64,000 nt of DNA from PoT sp049331405 (GTDB lineage: Bacteria > Planctomycetota > Planctomycetia > Isosphaerales > Isosphaeraceae), in the NCBI RefSeq assembly GCF_049331405.1, contig NZ_CP186274.1, positions 9,672,001-9,736,000 on the forward strand, read 5' to 3'. The position numbers were made by a program, and so were the translations under genes. The notes under the pieces are model-generated. The model was not told where the DNA came from and did no database searches. It saw only the letters and a program-made list of their open reading frames with translations. The first letter of the stretch is position 1, and each line of letters begins with the position of its first letter. Of this stretch, positions 9,301 through 17,387 are shown piece after piece.

Positions 9301-9838
9301 CTTCGGCCTCGGTCACGAACCGGCGCCTCTGGCTCGGCTCGGCATGGCTCCCGGCCAGGATCATCTTCAAGGCCACGACCCGCCCGAGGGAGACCTGCCT
9401 GGCCTTGTACACGACCCCCATCCCGCCCCGGCCAATCTCCTCGATCAGCTCGATCGGCGCCGGAGGAAGGGGCCCCAATCGGCCGGGCACGAAATCGGAG
9501 TCGAGTCCCGAGAGCGATTCGGAGTCGGGTGCCGGCCCGGGCTGATCCCGGATCAAGGCGTGGAACTCGAACAGCTTCCGGAGCCGGTCCCGGAGCGCCG
9601 GGAACCGGGCGTACCACTCCTCGGGGACGATCCGCTGCTTCAGCTCCTCGCGGGCCACGAGCTCGGAGTAGATGACCTCGACGACCGCGTCCTCATCCCC
9701 GGCGATCTCGGGGTGCTGCTCCAGGACCTTCTCGGCGCGGACCGCCTCCCCCTCGCCGATCCGGCGCATCAACTGGGCGCAGGCCTCGCGCAGGCGGCGT
9801 TCGTCGAGGGGAGGGGGGAAATCGGGGCTTGGCTCCAC
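6356..9838 (-). CDS. Membrane-anchored serine/threonine kinase with WD40 propeller
   Basis: 1160 residues. An N-terminal planctomycete-type segment precedes a Hanks-type kinase domain at about 130-400: glycine loop GRGGMG (136-141), VALK lysine (158), catalytic loop HRDLKPAN (249-256) and DFGLAK (269-274), all intact. A transmembrane segment at about 417-437 is followed by a linker with heptads and then about twelve WD40 repeats (FSPDGK...LASG...VRLWD) to the C-terminus, expected to build two propellers outside the membrane. The architecture is common in planctomycetes. It phosphorylates Ser/Thr on unknown targets in response to whatever binds the propeller. It is divergent from an ECF sigma gene, a recurrent pairing in this phylum that suggests kinase control of the sigma factor. 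Confidence 0.95.
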   Translation of the reverse strand: MEPSPDFPPPLDERRLREACAQLMRRIGEGEAVRAEKVLEQHPEIAGDEDAVVEVIYSELVAREELKQRIVPEEWYARFPALRDRLRKLFEFHALIRDQPGPAPDSESLSGLDSDFVPGRLGPLPPAPIELIEEIGRGGMGVVYKARQVSLGRVVALKMILAGSHAEPSQRRRFVTEAEVIARLQHPNILQIHDVGERDGLPCLILEYVEGMNLAEWQRENRPDPAWAAGLVETLALAIHHAHRKGIVHRDLKPANVLISRDGSPKISDFGLAKVITENTTSSISRGTILGTPGYMAPELVEGGSERIGPAIDVYALGAILHELLAGGPRFSGTSPLEAMRRMLDEPPKAPSSLRAGVPRDLDTICLKCLERSPEKRYASAADLAEDLRRFLDGEPILARPIPRWEQALKWARRRPSEALLVGFSVLVVLGVMGETAWSNAWLRRHGQALQAALERAERNERNEHLARLQHYDLQIRLAQNAWDSKHVELAQELLEDQPPEKAGVDLRGFEWYYLHRVCHREMEILTGHFAPVSVLAMSPVAPIIATGDTQGQILLQNFVTGQERPVRGQHGLRVAQLAFSPDGSVLASAGYDWNRPGFVKLWDVASGKELVTLPAVGLYETLQFSDSGRTLFAMESPGYQEPSALRFWDLSKGFGRPSLASSLEGIRKVACSGDLRTLAAYDGEGRITIREVATGNELKALYHKYENVQGFALSHDGTRLALGFEDRRVIVWDLKADREGQVFADHEGAVGELVFSPDGKYLASGEDRRFLAIRDLASRRKWSARTEKDGILYHLVFSPDGRSILSGEEWCCRRWDVATGKPISRMEGLVKTPAFSRDGQTVFTLGTYPRVRAWQLSPPAFLDSLDGHEREIWALAFSADGKTLLSASDDNSIAVWDLATGMRLGQLWGHKATVSSLAFSPDGRSFVSSDLGHEIRLWDVSRGEEWATYRATFVGHGDRIRSVVFSPDGKTLASAGKDQTVRLWDVASKKCLATLTEHTDTMKGVAFSPDGKLLASAGADGNILIRSPVDGRVLRSWQASDKVTSIAFSPDSKWLATGSEDGTATIWNPADKHSVAILRGHHDFVLALAFSPDGQSLATGSKDGTVRLWDPLTGHERLTLRGHDSQVNAVAFSPDGRLLVSGGHDGSIRLWEAPRDDPH

Positions 9839-10322
9839 GGATGCGTCTCATTGAGGGCTCGGGGTCCGCGCGGCCGACGCGGGGCTGGGAGCGAGTTTAC
9901 TCCACATAAGCAGTTTGGGAATATCTCAATCCAACGCGTCGGCAAATCTCAACATCCCAATCGGGCGTGAGGGCGGCCTCCCACAAGGCGGCCCTCTCGA
10001 TCTCGCATCCGCGGCTGGCCGGCACGAAATCACGTCCTCCCGTCTCAACGCGGAGCGACCCGGCCGGCACCACCTCACATCAAATCATGCAAACAGCCAA
10101 GATACCACCCTTGCAGCTTCACTCGACATGAAGGAATAGCTTTCTCTGCTCGTATGGATTAACGTAACGTGACGTGGTCGGCATTATCCGAAACATGCCA
10201 GGCATGAGACTTTCCCCACTCGTATATCGGTGATTAAAGCGGCAATCCGGCAGGAGCACCTTCTCGACGAGGCCGAGCGATCGCGAACGCATCCGTCCCG
10301 CGTCCTTTGAGACGAAACGACC
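9839..10322. other. Divergent intergenic region between kinase and sigma genes
   Basis: 484 non-coding bases, relatively AT-rich at 10060-10230. They contain a perfect 13-base palindrome (10194-10206) and two copies of CTCGTAT (10150-10156 and 10219-10225). A 74-residue open frame here has no coding character. The region should hold the promoters of both flanking regulatory genes. Confidence 0.5.
10194..10206. promoter_or_regulatory. Palindrome upstream of ECF sigma gene, possible operator
   Basis: CATGCC-A-GGCATG, a perfect inverted repeat with six-base arms, about 117 bases before the sigma start. Arms of this length occur by chance several times in a window this size, so only the location argues for function. 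Confidence 0.25.
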
Positions 10323-10916
10323 ATGAACGACAAGATCCCCTCCGAAGAGTTCACGGATCTCATCGAACGGGCCCGAGACGGGGACGATCAGGCTCTGGCG
10401 GAACTTGCGAAACGCTACGAACCCGAGGTGCGCGTCGCGGCCAGGGTGCTGCTCGGGCCGCTCTTGAGGCCGCACGTCGATTCGATGGACCTGGTCCAGT
10501 CGATCCATCGCCACATACTGATCGGGCTCCGACGCGACAAGTTCGAGATCTCCACCCCCTCGCAGCTCCTGGCCCTGGTGCTCACCATGGTCAAGCGCAA
10601 GGCCGCCCAGCACGCCCGCCGGCTCGGCCGCCGGCAGCGGCTCGCGAACGAGGCCGTCCGGCTCCGCATCCGAGAAGCGACCGAACTCTCCGGGGACGAT
10701 CCCGCTCGCGACGCCCAGTACAAAGACCTCTTGCGCCAGTACATGGTTCGCCTGGACGCGACCGACCGGCGAGTCGTCGAGCTCCGCCTCCAGGGCCACA
10801 CCACGGCCGAGGCCGCCCGCGAGATGGGCCTCGATCCCGACGCCCTGCGCGTCCGGCTCAGCCGGCTCCGCAAGAAGCTCGGCGGCGTCGAGGCTTCCCT
10901 CGCCAGGTGGATCTGA
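10323..10916 (+). CDS. ECF-type RNA polymerase sigma factor
   Basis: 197 residues, a compact sigma-70 family ECF factor of the planctomycete type. The sigma region 2 helix bundle is at about residues 8-95 (DLIERARDGDDQALAELAKRY; core-binding DSMDLVQSIHRHI) and region 4 at about 135-190, with the helix-turn-helix VVELRLQGHTTAEAAREMG followed by LRVRLSRLRKKL. No anti-sigma gene lies beside it. The neighbouring divergent WD40 kinase is a plausible regulator, as established for kinase-linked ECF groups in planctomycetes. Start ATG at 10323; the ribosome binding site is weak (GAGACG at 10309-10314). Confidence 0.9.
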   Translation: MNDKIPSEEFTDLIERARDGDDQALAELAKRYEPEVRVAARVLLGPLLRPHVDSMDLVQSIHRHILIGLRRDKFEISTPSQLLALVLTMVKRKAAQHARRLGRRQRLANEAVRLRIREATELSGDDPARDAQYKDLLRQYMVRLDATDRRVVELRLQGHTTAEAAREMGLDPDALRVRLSRLRKKLGGVEASLARWI

Positions 10917-11693
10917 GGCTCCACGAACGCCGAGAGTTCGAGTGTGCTTCGTCCTCGACACATTTTCGTCCCATAATTTAGGCTCAGCTCTGCCATCGAG
11001 GCAGATCCGAATCCGCCATACTCGTTTTTTTTTCGCGATCGCCTGTAACGGATTCGTGCCTTCGCGGTCATTCCTCGGTAGAAGCCGTCGGCAGCAGACG
11101 GGACTTCTCGGCGGCGAGCTTGCCCGTCGTCGATCCTCGCTGGCCATGGCGTGCCAGGGAGTCCGGAGTCTCGCCGGGCGGGACGCCCACGCGACCTCGG
11201 ACCAAGAACCATTAAGGACCACCCCCGACCACACGTCTCTAGCGGAAGACGGACCCGCCCCGCTCTCGACGCCCCGGACTCGAGACCGCCCCCGGCATCG
11301 TCGAGCCCACGCGACGACGCCACCCGTATTTCATAATGTAAATAAATAAGCCATTTACCCAAGAAAACTCCGCCCTTAAGTAATGCGGACCTCTCCGGCG
11401 CGTGTGCTCCCCCTCGCTCGTGGGGGGCACACACGCTTTCATTCCGTCGCAGCCCCTCATTCCCGGATCTTCCCGCTCGGGAACGGTCGATCCCTCATCG
11501 TGCTCGCGCCCGGAAAGCCATTGGCGATGCCCGGTGGGCATGCGATCATCGAAAGCTCGACAGGCCAGGTTGGATGGGCTCCGCAAGGGATTCCGGCGCG
11601 AACGTCTGGCTCGTGAAATGGGTCAAACCTTCACGAACCCGAACCGCGTCCCGGGTGCGGGGTGAACACCCGACCCGATCGAGAGGGATGAAG
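10917..11693. other. Long non-coding stretch, 777 bases
   Basis: No coding frame with planctomycete codon bias is visible. It contains a run of nine T (11025-11033), an AT-rich tract (about 11325-11385) and a strong imperfect hairpin (11399-11436). It could hold an unannotated small RNA and the DinB promoter. The last bases give GAGAGG, the ribosome binding site of the following gene. Confidence 0.5.
11399..11436. other. Strong imperfect hairpin in the non-coding stretch
   Basis: Arms GCGTGTG.CCCCC and GGGGG.CACACGC enclose a loop around CTCGCTCGT with a 2-base internal mismatch. A short TTT follows. It could be a terminator for an unseen upstream transcript, a small-RNA stem, or a leader structure for the DinB gene 260 bases downstream. 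Confidence 0.4.
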
Positions 11694-12191
11694 ATGCGCG
11701 ACGACCTGTTGGGACTCTACGCCTACAACCGCTGGGCCGACCGACGCCTCATGGAGAAGGTGCGGCTGCTCTCGGCAGAGCAGTACGCCCAGGAACCGGC
11801 CCCCGGTTGGCCGTCCATCCGATCGACGCTCGTCCACCTGGCCGGGGCCACCGACATCTGGGCGAGGCGCCTCGCGGGAGAGGTCGTGACGAGCCGGCCC
11901 ACCGAGGCCGAGGTGGCGAGCGTCTCCGACGTCGAGCAGCTCTTCGCGAAGGGGCACGACGCGTTCGACCGCCTGCTCGCCACGGTCACGCCCGAGGAAC
12001 TCAACTCGGTCTGGTCCTATCGCAACTTCGCGGGCCAGGACTGCCGGACGCCCCTCTGGGCCGTCTACCGGCACGTCGCAAACCACGCGACCTACCACCG
12101 CGGCCAGGTTGCTTCAAAGCTGGGCCGCCTCGGCATCGAGCCGCCGATCACCGACCTCGTCTTCTGGGCGATGGAGCAGACGCCCCAGTAA
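11694..12191 (+). CDS. DinB-family metalloenzyme-like protein
   Basis: 165 residues from ATG 11694-11696, chosen over the ATG six bases earlier because GAGAGG at 11681-11686 is then spaced correctly. It is a four-helix DinB/DUF664 protein: the start LLGLYAYNRWADRRLMEKV, a first metal histidine in LVHLAGATDIWARRL, and the paired histidines of HVANHATYHRGQV near residues 126-135. These three histidines are the expected metal triad of the family, some members of which are thiol transferases (bacillithiol or mycothiol linked). The substrate here is unknown. Confidence 0.88.
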   Translation: MRDDLLGLYAYNRWADRRLMEKVRLLSAEQYAQEPAPGWPSIRSTLVHLAGATDIWARRLAGEVVTSRPTEAEVASVSDVEQLFAKGHDAFDRLLATVTPEELNSVWSYRNFAGQDCRTPLWAVYRHVANHATYHRGQVASKLGRLGIEPPITDLVFWAMEQTPQ

Positions 12192-12212
12192 CGGGTTTGC
12201 TTCCGGCATAAA

Positions 12213-13292
12213 TCAGAACGCCAGGGCCCCGCCGAAGAGCAGGATCATGCTGGGGGCGGCCTTGCTGACCCCCTCGTTGTAGCTGCCGTAGACGGCCAAT
12301 CGCTTGTTGACCGCCCAGACGGCGCCGAAGCCGAGCTCGACGCCGTCGCCGTACCTGGGAAGCGTCGGGCCGTTGAAGTAGCCGTGGAAGAAGACGTCGA
12401 GCCCCTCGACGATCTCATGCTGCAAGGCCCAAGCCGCGGTCGCCTCGATCGAGCTGAAGTTGTTGTTGAGCGAGGGGTCGCCGACGAGCCCGACGTTCCA
12501 CTCGAGGAGGAACCCGTAGGGCAAGGTGTGGTCGAAGAGCAGGGAGAGGGAGGGCTGGGTCCCCTGGTTCAGCCCCTTCGCACCGCTCGGGGTCAGGATG
12601 AAGACCTCGAGCCCGGCGGCCGGGATGTAGCGCTTGCGGTTCTCCCGCCAGAGGTTGACCTTGAGGTCCCAGGCCAGCGGGGCCATGCCGTTCGAGGAGC
12701 CGCGGCCGGTCTCGTACGTCGGACCGTTGCTGAAGAGTCGTAGCTCCACGCGGTCGGTGAGGCCGTAGCGCAGCAGGAACTCGGCGTTGTACGTCCTCGG
12801 GCTCCCTCGACTCGCTCCCGAGAGGAAGACCGGCGAGAATTCGACGTAGAAACGCCCCTGGCGGAGCGTGTAGGGGCTGTTCGGGAAGTTCGCCGTATCC
12901 GGCCCCGGCTTGCGGATGTCGGGCTGGGTCGGATCCCGGCGAGCCTCGGGGAAATAGGTGGAATCCTCCGTCTCGCCGTCCTCGTCATCCTCAGCTTCCT
13001 CGGCCGAGTCGTTGAGTAACTCGGGGAGCCTGGGCAACCCGAACCGGCCCCGACGCGAGGCGTCATTCGCCCCGGATTCGAGCGGCGAGAAGAGCGGCGA
13101 CGGGCTCTCCCAGGGGAGCGGTGCCGGGGCGTCCTGCGGGGGAGCCGGCGCCGGGAGTGGCGGCAAGGGCTCCTGGGCCTCGATCGGTTGGAGCCGGGTG
13201 AAGACGGCCAAAGCGACCATGGCGAGGCGAGCCGCCATCATCCAGAGGCCGCGACGGGCGCAGACGGAGCGGTCGATCGTCGTCGATCTCAT
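12213..13292 (-). CDS. Outer-membrane beta-barrel-like protein (transporter/phenol-pathway MetA family)
   Basis: 359 residues with a signal peptide (MMAARLAMVALAVF...EAQE), a long proline-rich and acidic linker (AEEAEDDEDGETED), then a C-terminal 220-residue region of alternating hydrophobic strands ending in a short hydrophobic terminus (ILLFGGALAF), as in outer-membrane barrels. The strand pattern TLRQGRFYVEFSP...YGLTDRVELRLFSNG matches the family annotated as putative transporter/MetA-pathway of phenol degradation. No substrate can be read from it. It stands alone, convergent with the DinB gene. Alternative start at the paired ATG near 13241. Confidence 0.7.
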   Translation of the reverse strand: MRSTTIDRSVCARRGLWMMAARLAMVALAVFTRLQPIEAQEPLPPLPAPAPPQDAPAPLPWESPSPLFSPLESGANDASRRGRFGLPRLPELLNDSAEEAEDDEDGETEDSTYFPEARRDPTQPDIRKPGPDTANFPNSPYTLRQGRFYVEFSPVFLSGASRGSPRTYNAEFLLRYGLTDRVELRLFSNGPTYETGRGSSNGMAPLAWDLKVNLWRENRKRYIPAAGLEVFILTPSGAKGLNQGTQPSLSLLFDHTLPYGFLLEWNVGLVGDPSLNNNFSSIEATAAWALQHEIVEGLDVFFHGYFNGPTLPRYGDGVELGFGAVWAVNKRLAVYGSYNEGVSKAAPSMILLFGGALAF

Positions 13293-13529
13293 CCTGCGTC
13301 TCGAAGGGTCTCCCGGCCGGCGGCAAGAGCCGGCCTGTCTTGCCCGTCACCCCGAAGGCCAATGCGCAAAACATAATGTTTCGCCAGATCCGAGCAACCC
13401 ACGAATCCATCAAGATCGAGTCGGCGACTCAAGAAGCCGATCGGTCCTCGGTCGGGCTGGGGCTGCCCGCGATGGCCCGATCCCGGGCCGAAGCCCGGAA
13501 TCGTCGGGGGAGTGGGTCGCGACCCGGCC

Positions 13530-14711
13530 TCAGGGGCCGGACGGGCCGTTGTCGAGGGGCTCGAGGCTGACGTCGTCGATCCACATCTCGCCGATGTCCC
13601 CGCCGCTGATCTTGAATTCGAGGGCCAGGGTCGTGGCCTCCGCCTCGGTCCGGAAGATCTTCTCGACGGCCACCCAGCGGCCGACGGTGGTCAGCGGCTG
13701 TTCGCGGGCCCCCTCGGTCAGGACCTTCCAGGCCGTCGGCGTGTCCTTGTACTGGGAGATCCGGGCCCGGCATTCTCCCTCGGTGCCCGAGGCGATCAGG
13801 TACCAGTACCGCAGGCGCATCCTGGTGCCGTAGCGGATCGGCCGCTCGGGGTAGCGGTAATACTGGTTCCCCGGGACGTGCGACTCGAGGTGCAGGCTAT
13901 CCGGTGCCGAGACGAATTGTCGGGTATCGCGCCGGTCATCCGGCGGCGAAGGCCAGGCGAATTTCGGCAGGGCCCGATACTGCTCGACGTCGAGCGGCAT
14001 CATATCCTTCACCACCGCGTCGCCGAGTGTCAGCTCGACGGCCCGACGCCCCAGGAGCGGGTCGTAGTCGCCATAGAGGAAATGCTGGTGCCAGAAGTGG
14101 AGCCGGACCCGCAACGTCCCGCCCGGCGGGAGGTTCAGAGTCGGCAGCTTCTCGACCTCGACCGGGCGGACGACCGCCTTGGCGATGGGGTCGGGCGGGT
14201 TCCTGGACTCGTCGCCATTCCAGACCTGGAGCACCACGCGCTCCTTGCAGCGGGCGCACTCGTCGACCGAGGGGATCACCTCGGTCGTGGCCGACAGGCC
14301 CGTCGCCCCCGAGACGACGATGGTCGAATACCGGGGCACGGCATGGCTCGCGACGCGCGAGTTGGACACCCAGCCCTCGATCTTGGCCTGGATCTGCTGG
14401 GGGCTCACCACCAAGGGATCCTTCCCCTTGTGGCGGAGCCGGTAGTCGACATGCCAACCCCCTTGATCCTGCGAGATCGAGCGGTCGATCAGCGTGAACG
14501 GATTCGACGCCGGCGTCGGGGTTGTCGCGATCGACGGGGCCGGGGTCGATGAAGGAGGCAGAACCGAGGCCGGGGCCGGCGACGGCGCCGCGGCCAGAGT
14601 CGGCTCTCCTGCATGGACGTCGCCTGGCAGGACGCACCAGGCCGAGGCCAGGGCCGCCGCGATTCGGAACGCACGGATCAAGCCAGGAAAGAATGAGCGA
14701 TTGGCAGGCAT
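13530..14711 (-). CDS. Exported protein of unknown function
   Basis: 393 residues from ATG 14709-14711, preceded by AAGGAAGG nine bases upstream; the open frame extends further but without coding character. Signal peptide (GLIRAFRIAAALASAWCVLP) with cleavage near VHA-GE, then a Ser/Pro/Thr-rich linker and a large domain containing a CARC pair (DECARCKERVVLQVWNG) and WHQHFLYGDYDP. The C-terminal 130 residues read like a carbohydrate-binding-type jelly roll (LALEFKISGGDIGEMWIDDVSLEPL), a pattern common at the end of CBM/DUF642-like modules. No family named with confidence. Confidence 0.7.
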   Translation of the reverse strand: MPANRSFFPGLIRAFRIAAALASAWCVLPGDVHAGEPTLAAAPSPAPASVLPPSSTPAPSIATTPTPASNPFTLIDRSISQDQGGWHVDYRLRHKGKDPLVVSPQQIQAKIEGWVSNSRVASHAVPRYSTIVVSGATGLSATTEVIPSVDECARCKERVVLQVWNGDESRNPPDPIAKAVVRPVEVEKLPTLNLPPGGTLRVRLHFWHQHFLYGDYDPLLGRRAVELTLGDAVVKDMMPLDVEQYRALPKFAWPSPPDDRRDTRQFVSAPDSLHLESHVPGNQYYRYPERPIRYGTRMRLRYWYLIASGTEGECRARISQYKDTPTAWKVLTEGAREQPLTTVGRWVAVEKIFRTEAEATTLALEFKISGGDIGEMWIDDVSLEPLDNGPSGP

Positions 14712-15242
14712 GAAGATCGTCCTTCCTTGGGTCGAGGCATGCCTGCCTCCCGGCGGCCTGAGATGCCACCGGCCGGCGACCCGGGGCCGATCATCGGCCC
14801 ACGAGCCCGCAGCCGCTTCGCGGCGAGACGATGCCGGGCGGGCATGCAGACACCCCGGCATCCCGTTCGGTTCGATCCACAGCACGGACGACCGATATCA
14901 GCCCAGTCGGATTGAGTCGGAATAACCCAAAGGAACGCCTCCCCGGACGGATGATGGGAGTCGGGATCGCCGAGACCACGCGAGGCCCTTCGAACCACCC
15001 GCAGGATGGACCGAGGATCGCGTCGGGGTTTCGACAAGGCTCAAGGCGAGAGAGGGGTCTACAGAATCCCATTCCCTGGATCGATTTCCGTCGCCCGACG
15101 GTTCCCCCATGCGTTCCATGGCGTGGGGGCGGGGCGGCCGAATTGACAGGCTCGATCACAAAGGCGGGATCACGGACGAGTCGGCTTGCTCAAGGTCGGA
15201 CTGGGATTTCATCGGCGAGAAACGAGTCATTCGATCAATGAA
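14712..15242. other. Intergenic region, 531 bases
   Basis: Several overlapping short frames exist on both strands, but none has a ribosome binding site plus codon bias. I see no repeat, RNA or terminator. It should contain the promoter of the exported protein to the left. Confidence 0.4.
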
Positions 15243-15728
15243 TCAGTCAGTGTCATCGACGTCGAGGTCACTGGCGTTCGATGCGCCTTCGGGGCAGTTC
15301 TGCAGGAAACGGGGCATGAAGCGTTCGATGAACACGGAGACGGCGATCTGGGTCGTAGCGTTGTCCATGCCCCAGATGCTCACGCGCGGCTCTTCGAGGT
15401 CGGGGTCCATCTGGATGTAGTAGCGTCCGTCGACGGCGAGCGTGACGGGGAGGTCTTCCAGCCAGCGGTGGGCCAGGGCATTCACCCCGGGACCGCCGAT
15501 CGAGATGGTCGGCACGCTCTGGAGCGGCTCGTCGTGGATCCAGCGAAAGTCGGCGACCACGTGGATCCGGAACGATTCCGCGTTGGACGCGTCGTCTCCT
15601 TCGGAGGGGGACGGCTTCTCGATCCGTTGCTTGAGGTAATACGCCAATGGGCGGTCGACGTCTTCGGCCCGGAGTGTGCTCCCCGTGACGATCAAGAGAC
15701 GCTTGGCCGGTGCTTCATCATCGGCCAT
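15243..15728 (-). CDS. Hypothetical cytoplasmic protein
   Basis: 161 residues from ATG 15726-15728 (AAAGG about seven bases upstream); an in-frame ATG 14 codons earlier is less well placed. No signal peptide or membrane segment. It opens with KRLLIVTGSTLRAEDVDRPLAYYLKQRI, suggesting an alpha/beta fold with a nucleotide- or sugar-handling strand-loop, and continues with VADFRWIHDEPLQSVPTISIGGPGVNALAHRW and GRYYIQMDPDLEEPRVSIWG. The tail is acidic (SDLDVDDTD). I do not recognise the family. Confidence 0.6.
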   Translation of the reverse strand: MADDEAPAKRLLIVTGSTLRAEDVDRPLAYYLKQRIEKPSPSEGDDASNAESFRIHVVADFRWIHDEPLQSVPTISIGGPGVNALAHRWLEDLPVTLAVDGRYYIQMDPDLEEPRVSIWGMDNATTQIAVSVFIERFMPRFLQNCPEGASNASDLDVDDTD

Positions 15729-15887
15729 GCTCGGGCCTTTCTCGGAATCTTCGTGGGCGGATGCGGACAAGAGAGGGCTTCGCGTGAGTCTACATGCTCT
15801 CTTCGCCTCCCATTATAAAGAAAGGGTAAAGTCGCCCACAACCCGGGCGGACGGAGGAGTCGCCCCAGGACGCCCCCACCGCAGGAC

Positions 15888-16823
15888 TTAAGGCTTGGGG
15901 TTTTCCGTGGCGCGCCAGAGGGCGACACGCCGAAGGGCCAGCTCGGCGGCCTGCATCTCGTCGTTGCCCTCGGCCTCGAAGTGCTGGGCCACAGCGCGAC
16001 GCCCGGCCACCGGGATGATGCAATGGAACCGGACCTTGCCCGTCGGCTCGCCATCGAAGCCGTAACGCGAGACACCGAGGTCGGCCATCTTGCGGCGGAT
16101 CTGGGCCCATCCCTGCGTTGCCGAGGCCGTCGAGACTCCAGCACCTGCCGCCATCGGGGCCTCGGCCTTGTCGGCGACGTCGGACCTTGACGGTGACGCC
16201 GGCTTCGCCTTGGGGTCGACCCGCGAGGGAGACGGGGCCGATGCGCCCGTCGGAGGGGTGGTGCTGGGCTCGTCGTCGGTCGGGATCGGCATCGGCTTGA
16301 GGGGCGCCGGCTCCTCGGAGGCCGGGGGCTCGTCGGAGGTATCGAGGGGCAGGGGACGGTCGCTCCCCGCGGAGGCCTTGACCAGCCGGACACCGGAGTC
16401 ACGCAACGACTTCGACTCGACGGGCTCGTCGGAGAAGCCGACGGGCTTGGACTCGTCGGGCGTCGTGCTCGCGGAGAGCGGAGCAGGAGGGGCCTTGGGG
16501 TCGGGGGCGGCCGGGGGTGCCTTCGGCTCGGGCGGTTTCGAGGACAGGTCGTCCGGCTTCGAGGCCGACGAGGAGGCGGCCGGCTTCTTGGCGCCATTGT
16601 CGGCGAAGAGCGGGGGCACCGGCGCGGCGGGGATCGTCTCGGGGGGCTTGGGCCTGTCTCGCTTGGCCTCATCGTCGACCTCGAGCGTCTCCTCCCCATC
16701 CTCTCCGGGGTGGAGGCGACTCAGGATCATCGTCTGGGCCCAGCGCAGGCCGGGGCCGTTCATCACGGCTCCGCCGCCGAAAGACGCCGCCACGAGCACG
16801 ACTGCGAAGAAGACTTTGCGCAA
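15888..16823 (-). CDS. Membrane-anchored Pro/Ser-rich protein with conserved C-terminal domain
   Basis: About 311 residues if started at TTG 16821-16823, the codon directly before RKVFFAVVLVAASFGGGAV, with GGGAGG nine bases upstream. The open frame reaches 16991 but that part lacks coding character. After the anchor comes a roughly 190-residue low-complexity linker rich in Pro, Ala, Ser, Asp and Lys, then a 75-residue folded C-terminus (WAQIRRKMADLGVSRYGFDG...VRFHCIIPVAG...QHFEAEGNDEMQAAELAL). This layout suits a tether that displays a small domain away from the membrane. Function unknown. Confidence 0.62.
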   Translation of the reverse strand: MRKVFFAVVLVAASFGGGAVMNGPGLRWAQTMILSRLHPGEDGEETLEVDDEAKRDRPKPPETIPAAPVPPLFADNGAKKPAASSSASKPDDLSSKPPEPKAPPAAPDPKAPPAPLSASTTPDESKPVGFSDEPVESKSLRDSGVRLVKASAGSDRPLPLDTSDEPPASEEPAPLKPMPIPTDDEPSTTPPTGASAPSPSRVDPKAKPASPSRSDVADKAEAPMAAGAGVSTASATQGWAQIRRKMADLGVSRYGFDGEPTGKVRFHCIIPVAGRRAVAQHFEAEGNDEMQAAELALRRVALWRATENPKP

Positions 16824-17110
16824 CGGTGCGGCCTCCCTGCCGGCAATCCAGATCGCCTGATTTCGATGGTGTCGCTCCGACGATCCTTCAGTCGGCAGCC
16901 GAATCTCGTGAAGGTTCCGCTCTTCGCGGCGAATACCCTCGGGGCAAAACGCAAGCATTTGACTCGAGCCATCCGAAAGACGCAAGGCCAAGTGCTCGAC
17001 GACGGACGTCGGACCGGCCCCGCCCGCGACCTCGAGGAAGTCGCGCGGCAGGATCGACTCGCGAAGGAACGGGTTCCCTCGCCAACCCCGATTATGATAG
17101 GCTGAAATCC

Positions 17111-17326
17111 ATGCTGGAGGCCATGTTCGGAGCCATCTGGACCGTCGTGACGCTGCCGATCCGCCTGGTCGTCTGGGTCGTCGAGACCCTGGGCCGGCTG
17201 AGCGGCCTGGTCTTCGGCTTTGTATTGATGGTGGTCGGCGTCGCGCTCTGGGCGGGCCCGCTGTTCATGCTCGGCATCCCGCTGTTCGTCGTCGGCCTGC
17301 TGCTGATGCTCCGCTGCCTGGGCTGA
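17111..17326 (+). CDS. Small two-helix membrane protein
   Basis: 71 residues, almost entirely hydrophobic: one helix at about 7-27 (IWTVVTLPIRLVVWVVETLG) and a second hydrophobic hairpin at about 31-68 (LVFGFVLMVVGVALWAGPLF; LGIPLFVVGLLLML). The ATG at 17111 has no strong ribosome binding site. The gene ends 61 bases before the cysteine desulfurase on the same strand and could be co-transcribed with it. No family named. Confidence 0.6.
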   Translation: MLEAMFGAIWTVVTLPIRLVVWVVETLGRLSGLVFGFVLMVVGVALWAGPLFMLGIPLFVVGLLLMLRCLG

Positions 17327-17387
17327 TCCCGGATCCTCGGCAGTCGGATCCGCCACCACCTCGCGTCGGCGCCGGCGAGCGAGTGCG

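Noticed and set aside
9915..10139. 74-residue frame between kinase and sigma genes
   Set aside because: No ribosome binding site, no hydrophobic or structured pattern and unusual residue mix. More likely promoter DNA.
10989..11033. Small hairpin plus nine-T run after the ECF sigma gene as a terminator
   Set aside because: The six-pair stem (TCTGCC/GGCAGA) is 19 bases from the T run, too far for intrinsic termination, so I did not call it.
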